From an uncultured Eubacteriales bacterium (GTDB lineage Bacteria; Bacillota; Clostridia; Oscillospirales; CAG-382), in NCBI GenBank assembly GCA_934446095.1, contig CAKSDR010000042.1, positions 1 to 11,090 of the forward strand: a DNA stretch of 11,090 nt, in the 5' to 3' direction. The first letter of the stretch is position 1, and each line of letters opens with the position of its first letter. The notes under the pieces were generated by a model that saw only the letters and a list, made by a program, of their open reading frames with translations, was not told the DNA's origin and did not search any database. Both the position numbers and the translations under genes were made by a program. Of the stretch, positions 1 to 7,255 are shown piece by piece.

Positions 1-156
1 AGGAAGTTCGTGGCGCACCTTCATCCGGCTGGGGCTTTCGCCCCCGATCAGGAATGTACCTGTTGAATGTGTATTCGGTTGTCAAGGTTCACGAGTGAGT
101 TCGTTTTGCCCCTAAATAGGTAGCCAGCAAGAAGGCTCATTTTTAACCCCCTGAAC
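1..156. other. Unassigned GC-rich structured stretch at the left edge
   Basis: I see no gene here. The first 60 bases are about 62% GC, clearly richer than the AT-rich spacers elsewhere in the window. A perfect 5-bp stem (31-35 with 40-44) reads on the minus strand as a C-GAAA-G GNRA-type tetraloop, which suggests that any structured RNA would be transcribed on the minus strand. Around 70-95 the minus strand reads like the short conserved phrases that flank rRNA operons and mobile elements in Clostridia, but I cannot identify it. It could be the end of a repeat, a mobile-element edge, or the 3' end of a gene beyond the window. Confidence 0.3.
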
Positions 157-192
157 GAAAAAGGCCGCTGGTTTCATAGTGAAACCAGCGGC
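157..192 (-). terminator. Strong intrinsic terminator, minus strand (distal)
   Basis: A perfect 13-bp inverted repeat (164-176 with 180-192) encloses a 3-nt loop. The stem is GC-rich at its base. On the minus strand it is followed directly by CCTTTTT (158-162 read as T), which is the classic rho-independent form. On the plus strand no T tract follows. It lies about 120 bp beyond the ppdK stop, behind another terminator-like hairpin, so it is either a backup for ppdK or a leftover from a lost gene. Confidence 0.8.
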
Positions 193-224
193 TTGACTTG
201 TAGTGAATTTAACTTAAAATAGGC

Positions 225-266
225 AAAAAATAACGGTCACACAATACAAATGGACTGTGTGACCGT
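225..266 (-). terminator. Intrinsic terminator of ppdK (proximal)
   Basis: An 11-bp perfect inverted repeat (233-243 with 256-266; arm ACGGTCACACA) has a 12-nt loop. On the minus strand it is followed by TTATTTTTT (225-232). It begins 43 bp after the ppdK stop codon, where the gene's own terminator is expected. The loop is longer than typical, which makes it somewhat weaker than the distal hairpin. Confidence 0.7.
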
Positions 267-308
267 ATTTATATCAGTTGTTTTGCCTAAACTGCTTGCG
301 TCAACTTT

Positions 309-2945
309 TTATTCGTGCTGTTCCTTGATAGCTGCCTGTGCTGCAGCAAGTCTTGCAACAGGTACACGGAAAGGTGAGCATGATACATATGTCAAACCAA
401 TGTTATGGCAGAATTCAACAGATGTAGGATCTCCGCCATGTTCGCCGCATATACCGCAATGCATTGACGGACGTGTTTTCTTTCCGAGATCAACAGCCAT
501 TTTCATAAGTTTTCCTACGCCTACCTGGTCAAGTTTTGCGAAAGGATCGCTTTCGTAAATCTTTGCGTCATAATAAGCACCGAGGAACTTGCCGGCGTCG
601 TCTCTTGAGAAACCAAATGTCATCTGGGTAAGGTCATTTGTACCGAAGCAGAAGAATTCAGCCTCTTTTGCGATTTCATCAGCAGTAAGAGCTGCTCTCG
701 GAATTTCTATCATGGTTCCTACTTCGTATTTCATGTCGATTCCGGATGCCTTGATTTCAGCATCTGCAACTTCACATACTATTTTCTTAACAAATGCAAG
801 TTCTTTTACGTCGCCAACAAGAGGAATCATAATTTCAGGACAGATTGTCCAATCGGAATGTGCCTTCTTAACATTAATAGCAGCTCTTATAACAGCCTTT
901 GTCTGCATTTTTGCAATTTCAGGATAAGTAACTGTAAGACGGCATCCTCTGTGACCCATCATCGGGTTGAATTCATGCAATGAAGCAATAATTGCCTTTA
1001 TTCTTTCAACAGACTTATTCTGAGCCTTTGCAAGCGCTTCGATATCCTTTTCTTCGGTAGGAACGAATTCATGAAGCGGAGGATCAAGGAATCTGATAGT
1101 TACAGGGCAGCCTTCAAGTGCTTCATAAAGCTGTTCAAAGTCTTTCTGCTGCAAAGGAAGAATTTTTTCAAGAGCATGTTCTCTTTCTTCAACTGTATCG
1201 GAGCAAATCATTTCTCTGAATGCCGAAATCTTGTCGGGTTCAAAGAACATATGCTCTGTACGGCAAAGACCTATACCTTCTGCTCCAAGTTCACGAGCTT
1301 TCTTTGCATCTCTCGGAGTATCGGCATTTGTTCTTACCTGAAGTCTCTTATATTTATCAGCCCAACTCATGATTCTCTGGAATTCGCCGACAATGGCAGC
1401 GTCTACAGTCGGAATAATTCCGTCGTAGATATTACCTGTAGAACCATCGATAGAAATGCTGTCGCCTTCATGATATGTCTTTCCGCCAAGTTCAAACTTC
1501 TTGTTTTCTTCGTCCATAATGATGTCACCGCATCCGGATACGCAGCATGTACCCATTCCGCGCGCAACAACGGCTGCATGTGATGTCATACCGCCTCTTA
1601 CAGTAAGAATACCCTGAGAAGCCTTCATTCCGGTAATGTCTTCCGGTGAAGTTTCAAGTCTTACAAGCACAACTTTTTCTCCGCGTGCTTTCCATGCTTC
1701 AGCATCATCTGCAGTAAACACAATTTTTCCGCATGCTGCTCCGGGAGAAGCGCCGAGTCCTCTTCCTATAGGAGTTGCAGCCTTTAATGCCTTCGCATCA
1801 AACTGAGGATGCAAAAGTGTATCAAGGTTTCTCGGATCGATCATGAGAACTGCTTCTTTTTCTGTTCTCATTCCTTCATCAACAAGGTCGCAGGCAATCT
1901 TGAGGGCTGCCTTTGCAGTTCTCTTGCCGTTTCTTGTCTGAAGCATGTAAAGTTTTTTATCTTCAATTGTGAATTCCATATCCTGCATATCGCGGTAATG
2001 GTCTTCAAGAGTTTTGCAGATGCCTTTGAACTGTTCATATACTTCAGGCATAATCTCTTTCATTTGATCTATCTTCATAGGAGTACGAACTCCGGCAACA
2101 ACGTCTTCGCCCTGAGCGTTCATAAGGAATTCGCCCATGAGTTTCTTTTCGCCTGTTGCGGGATCTCTTGTGAAAGCAACGCCCGTACCTGATGTTTCAC
2201 CCATGTTACCGAATGCCATCATCTGTACGTTAACCGCTGTTCCCCATGAATAAGGAATATCGTTATCTCTTCTGTATATATTAGCTCTGGGGTTATCCCA
2301 TGAACGGAATACTGCCTTAATTGCTTCAAATAACTGTTCTTTGGGGTCCTGAGGGAAATCTTTTCCGATTTTTGATTTATATTCTGCTTTAAACTGAGAA
2401 GCAAGTTCGCGAAGATCATCAGCCGTAAGTTCAACGTCCTGAGTTACGCCCTTCTTGGATTTCATTTCGTCAATAAGCTGTTCGAAGTATTTCTTACCTA
2501 CTTCCATAACAACGTCTGAGAACATCTGAATAAATCTTCTGTAGCAGTCCCATGCCCATCTGGGGTTGCCTGATTTTTTTGCAAGTACGTCTACAACCTG
2601 TTCGTTAAGACCAAGGTTAAGAATTGTATCCATCATTCCGGGCATTGAAGCTCTTGCACCCGAACGAACGGATACCAAAAGCGGATTTTCCATATCGCCG
2701 AATTTTTTGCCTGTGATTTCTTCCATCTTAGCGATATTTTCCATTATTTCTGCCTGGATATCATCATTGATTTTTTTGCCGTCTTCATAATACTGAGTAC
2801 AAGCTTCCGTTGTGATTGTAAAACCCTGCGGTACCGGAAGTCCGATATTTGTCATTTCAGCAAGGTTTGCACCTTTACCTCCGAGGAGTTCACGCATGTT
2901 TGCATTACCCTCGGTAAAAAGATATACATACTTTTTCTTTGCCAT
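309..2945 (-). CDS. ppdK: Pyruvate, phosphate dikinase
   Basis: This enzyme reversibly converts ATP, phosphate and pyruvate to AMP, pyrophosphate and phosphoenolpyruvate in the cytosol. In anaerobic Clostridia it links glycolysis to PPi-dependent energy use. The 878-residue length matches the Clostridium symbiosum enzyme (about 874). Three domains are visible. The N-terminal nucleotide-binding part (about 1-340) includes GGKGANLAEM and the VRSGA loop near 92-97. The central phosphohistidine domain carries GGMTSHAAVV with catalytic His456; Thr454 sits at the position regulated in plant enzymes. The C-terminal PEP/pyruvate barrel (about 515-878) has GLCRTEHMFF, MGHRGCRL, FGTNDLTQMTFG and CGICGEHGGDP, with the proton-donating Cys at 833. 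A GGAGGT Shine-Dalgarno lies 9 bp before the ATG. It appears monocistronic, with its own promoter upstream and tandem terminators downstream. Nothing looks damaged. Confidence 0.98.
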   Translation of the reverse strand: MAKKKYVYLFTEGNANMRELLGGKGANLAEMTNIGLPVPQGFTITTEACTQYYEDGKKINDDIQAEIMENIAKMEEITGKKFGDMENPLLVSVRSGARASMPGMMDTILNLGLNEQVVDVLAKKSGNPRWAWDCYRRFIQMFSDVVMEVGKKYFEQLIDEMKSKKGVTQDVELTADDLRELASQFKAEYKSKIGKDFPQDPKEQLFEAIKAVFRSWDNPRANIYRRDNDIPYSWGTAVNVQMMAFGNMGETSGTGVAFTRDPATGEKKLMGEFLMNAQGEDVVAGVRTPMKIDQMKEIMPEVYEQFKGICKTLEDHYRDMQDMEFTIEDKKLYMLQTRNGKRTAKAALKIACDLVDEGMRTEKEAVLMIDPRNLDTLLHPQFDAKALKAATPIGRGLGASPGAACGKIVFTADDAEAWKARGEKVVLVRLETSPEDITGMKASQGILTVRGGMTSHAAVVARGMGTCCVSGCGDIIMDEENKKFELGGKTYHEGDSISIDGSTGNIYDGIIPTVDAAIVGEFQRIMSWADKYKRLQVRTNADTPRDAKKARELGAEGIGLCRTEHMFFEPDKISAFREMICSDTVEEREHALEKILPLQQKDFEQLYEALEGCPVTIRFLDPPLHEFVPTEEKDIEALAKAQNKSVERIKAIIASLHEFNPMMGHRGCRLTVTYPEIAKMQTKAVIRAAINVKKAHSDWTICPEIMIPLVGDVKELAFVKKIVCEVADAEIKASGIDMKYEVGTMIEIPRAALTADEIAKEAEFFCFGTNDLTQMTFGFSRDDAGKFLGAYYDAKIYESDPFAKLDQVGVGKLMKMAVDLGKKTRPSMHCGICGEHGGDPTSVEFCHNIGLTYVSCSPFRVPVARLAAAQAAIKEQHE

Positions 2946-2990
2946 GTATTTTTTACCTCCAAAATTATTTTTTACAATTTCGCAACTATT

Positions 2991-3019
2991 ATTGTATCAC
3001 ATAACTCAGAATTTTTCCA
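2991..3019 (-). promoter_or_regulatory. Sigma-A promoter of ppdK with extended -10
   Basis: On the minus strand the -35 TGGAAA (3014-3019) is separated by 17 bp from the -10 TACAAT (2991-2996). The -10 is preceded by TGA, giving an extended -10 (TGnTACAAT) that can compensate for the 4/6 -35. The predicted start near 2984 leaves a leader of about 38 nt carrying the GGAGGT ribosome site. Confidence 0.65.
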
Positions 3020-3043
3020 TATAAAAAGCAAATTTTTTTCATA

Positions 3044-3060
3044 TTTACATATTTTTTACA
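3044..3060 (-). promoter_or_regulatory. Candidate WalR (YycF) box upstream of ppdK
   Basis: The minus strand reads TGTAAA, five bases, TGTAAA. This fits the published WalR consensus TGT(A/T)A(A/C/T)-N5-TGT(A/T)A(A/C/T) exactly. It lies 24 bp upstream of the ppdK -35, in the spacer between ppdK and the WalK-like kinase gene. A further TGTAAA half-site falls in the ppdK leader (2971-2976), and the 11-mer TGTAAAAAATA occurs at both places. The spacer is very AT-rich, so a chance match is a real possibility. Confidence 0.3.
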
Positions 3061-3213
3061 AATATAACCAGATTTTCCCGAAAAAACAGTCAATTGTGTT
3101 TAAAATCAAATGCATTTTTTGCGATTGCAGCAAAAATCGAGCGCTGCGCCATTCTAAGGTTTTTATATTTTTCGGCTTAAAAGTTAAATTCCGCGTTTTT
3201 GTGCGCCGTAAAT

Positions 3214-5025
3214 TTACGCAATATCATCGCTGTCGCATACGCGGGTATTTTTCGGAAGAGTAATAATAACGGTCGTACCGACGTCTTTTTTGCTTTTAAC
3301 CTCAATATCGCCGTGGTGGGCCAAAACAATTTCCTTTGCAATTGAAAGCCCGAGTCCGGTTCCCCCGACGTCTGAATTTCTTGCCTTGTCAACTCGGTAA
3401 AACCGTTCGAAAAGCCTTGGCAAATCCTTTTCGGCAATCCCGACGCCGTTATCGCTGACCTCAATTTTATACTCATCTTTTTCTTTTGAAAGTCTGACGT
3501 CTATCTTCCCTCCGGCAGGCGTATATTTTATGGAATTTCCTATTATATTGGTAACTACCTGCTCTATGCGTTCCTTATCGGCTGAAATATTATCGTCTGC
3601 GCAGCATTCGGAATTAAAGCAAAGTGTGTGATTGTGCTCGTTCGCCTGCGCCTGCAGCGCCATGCACATTTGCGATACCGCGTTTTGTATTGAAAAACTC
3701 GACACTTTCCACGACATCCTTCTGTTGTCAAGTCTTGAAAGCACAAGGAGGTCTTTTACAATTCTTGTCATTCTGTCGGTTTCGTTCATGATTATAGACA
3801 AGAACCGTTCTTTCATATTATCGGGCATGTCGTCGTCAGACGCTATAATTTCGGTTGCGCCCTTGATACTTGTAAGTGGCGTTCTCAGTTCATGCGACAC
3901 ATTCGCCACAAATTCGCATCTGCTCTTGTCGAGCAGCGCTCTTCCCGTAATATCCTGAATTACGACAATGTAGCCTCGTTTATCTCCCTCGTAAGTAAAT
4001 ATTGCAAAACTTATATCCGCTATAAGTTCTTTGTTCGGCTCGCTGCAAAGATTAACTTCGGATATGCTTACATAATTCGTTGTTCCGAGAAGTTCCTGGG
4101 TAACCTCCGGATGTCCGATAATGCCGGCAAGTTGATTGAATGTAAGGTTATCTTCCTGCTCGGGAGTTATCTCTTCCTTTCTCGCAATCATTTTCTTTGC
4201 GGACATATTTATATGAATTATTCTGCCGTTTTCATCAAATGCCGCAACTCCGTCTTCGAGGCAACTGAAAATGGTACGGAATTTTTCTTTTTCGTCAGAC
4301 ATTTGTTTTAACGTGTTCTCGATGGTCTGTGCCATCGAATTGAAATTATTTGTGAGTATTCCTATCTCATCATTGCTTTTGCTGTCAATTCTATAGGAAT
4401 ATTCTCCGGATTCTATGAGCATTGTGCCCTTTGTCAAATCCTGAATAGGGGCGGTTATTGCCTTTGCAAGGAAAAACGACAAAATCACCGCTATCAAAAG
4501 CCCTATAAGCAGCGTTTGGATAATTATTGAAAAAAGCACCCATATCAGGTTTTTCATTCTTGTCAGATTATCGATAATATATATAATGCAACTGTTTTCG
4601 CCGTTTTCAAGATACAATGCATAATCAAGGTATTCGGAACCTATCACCTGTTTCGTTCCCGGTTTCCCGTTCATTGCCGACAAAAGATTCTGGGTTTTTT
4701 TAAGTTCGCCCGTATCGTCGGCAGAACTTTCAAGCACCTTTCCGTCCATATCAAGAATGTAAAAGTTGCGGTACTGGTCAAAACTGAAACTTGACGAATA
4801 TGCGCTTAAAAGTTCCTTTTGCGCCGAGGCAAAATTCTCGCTTTCAAGGTCCGAGGAAAGTTGTTGTGTTACCCTCTCCGAAAAGCCTCTCTCCATCTGA
4901 TCGACAAAATCGTTTGTGTAGAAAGAATATATGCTGTTTAAAAGGATTATTCCGACGGTTGTCATAACGCATATTATAAAAACTATAAAAATCAAAACCA
5001 GTTTTATATTTAAACTTCTGTTCAT
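3214..5025 (-). CDS. walK: WalK/PhoR-type membrane sensor histidine kinase
   Basis: The partner kinase of the response regulator just upstream; it autophosphorylates on His and passes the phosphate on. At 603 residues it is close to Bacillus WalK (about 611) and has the same order: transmembrane helix 8-30, an extracytoplasmic sensor of about 130 residues, a second helix at about 160-188, HAMP about 189-240, PAS about 246-360, then the kinase core. The H-box reads VANVSHELRTPLTSIKG with His378. The N-box has Asn493 and Asn497, the G1 box is DNGVGI (525-530), the F-box RLFERFYRVD follows at about 537-546, and GGTGLGLS is at 554-561. All residues needed for activity are present. Its AGAGG ribosome site lies in the 11-bp gap after the regulator's stop, so the two are translated as a pair. 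The symbol rests on architecture and on the WalR-like partner; a PhoR or ResE-like role is possible. Confidence 0.85.
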   Translation of the reverse strand: MNRSLNIKLVLIFIVFIICVMTTVGIILLNSIYSFYTNDFVDQMERGFSERVTQQLSSDLESENFASAQKELLSAYSSSFSFDQYRNFYILDMDGKVLESSADDTGELKKTQNLLSAMNGKPGTKQVIGSEYLDYALYLENGENSCIIYIIDNLTRMKNLIWVLFSIIIQTLLIGLLIAVILSFFLAKAITAPIQDLTKGTMLIESGEYSYRIDSKSNDEIGILTNNFNSMAQTIENTLKQMSDEKEKFRTIFSCLEDGVAAFDENGRIIHINMSAKKMIARKEEITPEQEDNLTFNQLAGIIGHPEVTQELLGTTNYVSISEVNLCSEPNKELIADISFAIFTYEGDKRGYIVVIQDITGRALLDKSRCEFVANVSHELRTPLTSIKGATEIIASDDDMPDNMKERFLSIIMNETDRMTRIVKDLLVLSRLDNRRMSWKVSSFSIQNAVSQMCMALQAQANEHNHTLCFNSECCADDNISADKERIEQVVTNIIGNSIKYTPAGGKIDVRLSKEKDEYKIEVSDNGVGIAEKDLPRLFERFYRVDKARNSDVGGTGLGLSIAKEIVLAHHGDIEVKSKKDVGTTVIITLPKNTRVCDSDDIA

Positions 5026-5036
5026 TTTTTCCTCTT

Positions 5037-5765
5037 TTATGACATGAAATATCCGACACCGCGCCTGTTTTGTATATACACGGGTTCGGCAGGATTATCC
5101 TCTATTTTCTTTCTGAGCCTGCTCACAGTCACGTCTACCGTTCTTATATCACCGTAAAACCCGTCATATCCCCACACTTTTTCCATAAGTTCTTCGCGCT
5201 GATATACATTTCCTCTGTTTTTGGCAAAAAATTCGAGAAGTTCATATTCTTTTTTGGAAAGCGGAATTTCTTTCCCTTTTTTGGTAACGCTGTATCTGCT
5301 GCAGTCTATCTGCAAATCGGAAATAGTAATTATATTCTGATCTTTCTGCGCAGCGTCGTTCTCGCCGTCCGAAAAAATTCTGTTTTCCCCGGAATACCTT
5401 CTTATATTTGCTTTTATACGCGATATAAGTTCGGCGTGACTGAACGGTTTTGTCATATAATCGTCAGCACCGAGTTCAAGTCCCATAACCTTATCTCTTT
5501 CTTCTTCCCTTGCGGTAAGCATAATAATCGGGGTATCGAGTTTTTCTCTCACAAGCCTGCATACTTCAAATCCGTCCATTATCGGCAGCATTACGTCAAG
5601 CAGTATAAGGTCAAAATTTCCGGAAAGCGCCGACTCAAGACCGCTTTTGCCGTCGAAAGCAACCTGCACTTCATACCCTTGTTTTGATATAATATATTCA
5701 AGTATTTCGGAAATCGGCTTTTCATCTTCTACTATTAAAATTTTTTTCCTGTTCGAATTATTCAT
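5037..5765 (-). CDS. walR: WalR-like OmpR/PhoB-family response regulator
   Basis: A 242-residue DNA-binding response regulator. The receiver domain (about 7-120) has the acidic pocket E13-D14, phospho-acceptor Asp57 in LILLDVMLP, Thr84 in IIMLTA, and Lys106 in DDYMTKPF. A roughly 25-residue linker follows. The winged-helix domain (about 146-242) includes VWGYDGFYGDIRTVDVTVSR and ends RRGVGYFMS. Both halves resemble WalR/YycF of Bacillus more than other OmpR regulators, especially ILIVEDEKPI, the GLELGADDY stretch and the recognition-helix region. WalR regulators control peptidoglycan hydrolase and wall-turnover genes. An AGGAG ribosome site lies in the 12-bp gap after the upstream secreted-protein gene, which supports this ATG and a shared transcript. 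The usual walH, walI and walJ partners are absent after walK. Confidence 0.85.
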   Translation of the reverse strand: MNNSNRKKILIVEDEKPISEILEYIISKQGYEVQVAFDGKSGLESALSGNFDLILLDVMLPIMDGFEVCRLVREKLDTPIIMLTAREEERDKVMGLELGADDYMTKPFSHAELISRIKANIRRYSGENRIFSDGENDAAQKDQNIITISDLQIDCSRYSVTKKGKEIPLSKKEYELLEFFAKNRGNVYQREELMEKVWGYDGFYGDIRTVDVTVSRLRKKIEDNPAEPVYIQNRRGVGYFMS

Positions 5766-5777
5766 TATATTCTCCTG

Positions 5778-7082
5778 TTATCTGAAAGACATTTCGGTAT
5801 CGGCATCTGTTATCTGCGAAAAAGCAAGCTGGCTTTTGGAATTCACAAAAGAAGCAAGACTTCTCACAGCCTTTGCCGCCTCGGCACCTGAGTTCATCTT
5901 TATCACAACTTTTGTACTTTTAAGATTATAAAGCGCCGCGTAAATTTCGGAATACATTCCCGCACCCGAAGAACTTCTTGCACCGATATTATAATCCCAA
6001 AGGCAAATCTCGTTAGAAACTATAAACTCGGAAAACGTATCTTTATCTATTGCGCGGGTCAGATTGCTTCCGCCGTAAAAACGCGCAAGGTGCGTCGTGT
6101 TTTTCGTAATCATTTGATACGTTTCAAGGCTATCGGAATATTCGCTTTTTATATTTTCGATGCTGTCGTTCGCTTCAATAAGTATTCCCACCGTGTGTCC
6201 GTCTATAAGCATTCTCCTTACGATGTCCGGGTTTTTCATCATACCTTTTCCCGTGCAGAAAAAGGTAGCCGTAATTCCGCTTCCCTGAAGCGTATTTAAA
6301 AGCGTTTCGGTGTTCCTGTTAAGCGAGGCTGCGTCAAAAGACACGCATATGGTTCTGCTTCCGATATCCGGAACTACGGTCTGCGGGCTATCGTTATTTT
6401 CGACGTTTCCGGTGTTGTTTTCCTTGCCTGCGTTATCCGGAATAATTATATTGGGTTCATCGTCAATTCCTATTATAGGTTCGGAACCGCTTTCCCTTTT
6501 TACGGGACTGTACATTTTTACAACTTCGCTGAAAGTATGTTTTTCCCTGCCGTCGGTAAGTCTCAAGGCATAAACGCCTTCTTCAATGCTCATGTACGTT
6601 TCGCAGCCGAGTCCGAGTGCGTACGCGGTTTCTGTTGCTGGAACGTACCTTGTATTATAAAAAAGTTTTGTAACAAGCGTCTGCGTTTTCTTGTCATCGG
6701 TAAGGGCCATAGATGTTTCGACGTTAAACGAAATAGTTTTTAAGTTGTCGTTATTTTTTATATAAAAATTGTCAGATTTAAGATTTGTTTTTACTTCAAC
6801 GCCGGAAAAGCCCGTAAACATTTCAAGAGGTATATACTCTATATCGTCCTGCACAACAAGCGGGAATCTTTTGTAGTTAGAAAACGGTATATCGTTTTTA
6901 AAAAGCGAAGGAACGACGTACTTTGTGCCGTTATTCCGACCCGTCATATTGCCGTAGTCGTACACCCACGAATCGTTGTATGATTCCCCGGACACCGCCG
7001 CAGGCAGAAACAAGGACAATATAAAAGACACTGCCGCAAGGAGCGCAAGAATTTGCTTTGCCGTTCTTTTTTTCACTCTCAT
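5778..7082 (-). CDS. Secreted stalk-domain protein with degenerate NodB (polysaccharide deacetylase) fold
   Basis: First gene of the operon with the WalRK-like pair; 434 residues. A signal peptide is clear: a Lys/Arg-rich start, a hydrophobic core at about 11-28, and a likely cut after about residue 32. Residues about 73-190 resemble the copper-amine-oxidase-N/stalk repeats common in clostridial secreted proteins (EYIPLEMF, RYVPATETAYALGLG). A Pro/Asn/Asp-rich linker (about 195-240) leads to a NodB-like domain (about 244-430): TICVSFDAAS for motif 1, TATFFCTGKG, IDGHTVGI for motif 2 and ARFYGGS for motif 3. The metal ligands appear lost: TFDDG has become SFDAA (Ala251), and the two motif-2 histidines align with Leu301 and Asn305. 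I infer a non-catalytic glycan-binding or sensory role at the wall. The start is supported by an AAGGATG ribosome site. Catalytic activity by a divergent mechanism is less likely. Confidence 0.75.
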   Translation of the reverse strand: MRVKKRTAKQILALLAAVSFILSLFLPAAVSGESYNDSWVYDYGNMTGRNNGTKYVVPSLFKNDIPFSNYKRFPLVVQDDIEYIPLEMFTGFSGVEVKTNLKSDNFYIKNNDNLKTISFNVETSMALTDDKKTQTLVTKLFYNTRYVPATETAYALGLGCETYMSIEEGVYALRLTDGREKHTFSEVVKMYSPVKRESGSEPIIGIDDEPNIIIPDNAGKENNTGNVENNDSPQTVVPDIGSRTICVSFDAASLNRNTETLLNTLQGSGITATFFCTGKGMMKNPDIVRRMLIDGHTVGILIEANDSIENIKSEYSDSLETYQMITKNTTHLARFYGGSNLTRAIDKDTFSEFIVSNEICLWDYNIGARSSSGAGMYSEIYAALYNLKSTKVVIKMNSGAEAAKAVRSLASFVNSKSQLAFSQITDADTEMSFR

Positions 7083-7110
7083 ATCATCCTTTCATAATTT
7101 TACTTCTTTA

Positions 7111-7139
7111 ATTATATATTGTTTTATATTAAAAGTCAA
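7111..7139 (-). promoter_or_regulatory. Near-consensus sigma-A promoter of the secreted protein-walRK operon
   Basis: The minus strand reads TTGACT (7134-7139), a 17-bp spacer, then TATAAT (7111-7116): 11 of 12 consensus bases at ideal spacing. Initiation near 7104 leaves a leader of about 21 nt before the ATG at 7082. This is the strongest promoter in the window, so the operon is probably well expressed without an activator. No TGTWAH-N5-TGTWAH WalR box is visible beside it. Confidence 0.85.
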
Positions 7140-7193
7140 CAAATTGTATTTATATATTTTTCTCTTTTTGGAATATAAATTGAAACTTAGGCA

Positions 7194-7222
7194 TTGAAAA
7201 AAACTTTTATATTTAGTATAAT
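7194..7222 (+). promoter_or_regulatory. Near-consensus sigma-A promoter of the giant plus-strand gene
   Basis: TTGAAA (7194-7199), a 17-bp spacer and a perfect TATAAT (7217-7222). The predicted start near 7229 gives a leader of about 27 nt with an AAGGA ribosome site (7245-7249) six bases before the ATG at 7256. It stands back to back with the operon promoter; the two -35 boxes are 54 bp apart, so one regulator bound between them could act on both. Confidence 0.8.
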
Positions 7223-7255
7223 ATAAAAAAGTGTTTTTTTCGGGAAGGAAAATTT

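Noticed and set aside
250..2192. Several plus-strand open frames of 100-170 codons opposite ppdK
   Set aside because: They are antisense shadows of an unmistakable full-length ppdK, have no ribosome sites or recognisable protein pattern, and translate to low-complexity Phe/Ser/Cys-rich peptides.
3116..3136. TTTTTGC / GCAAAAA hairpin between walK and ppdK as a possible operon terminator
   Set aside because: The stem has only two G-C pairs and no GC-rich core; I cannot support it as a terminator, so the 3' end of the operon transcript is unresolved.
3207..3218. 12-bp palindrome CGTAAATTTACG over the walK stop codon
   Set aside because: Six-base arms with an AT core at a stop codon are easily explained by chance, and no matching copy was seen elsewhere in the window.
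5070..5687. A 205-codon plus-strand open frame opposite the response regulator
   Set aside because: It is the antisense of a well-conserved regulator gene. The product is rich in Phe, Tyr, Ser and His with no domain, and no ribosome site precedes it.
7083..7255. Search for a WalR box that would show autoregulation of the operon
   Set aside because: No TGTWAH-N5-TGTWAH arrangement is present on either strand in the divergent spacer.
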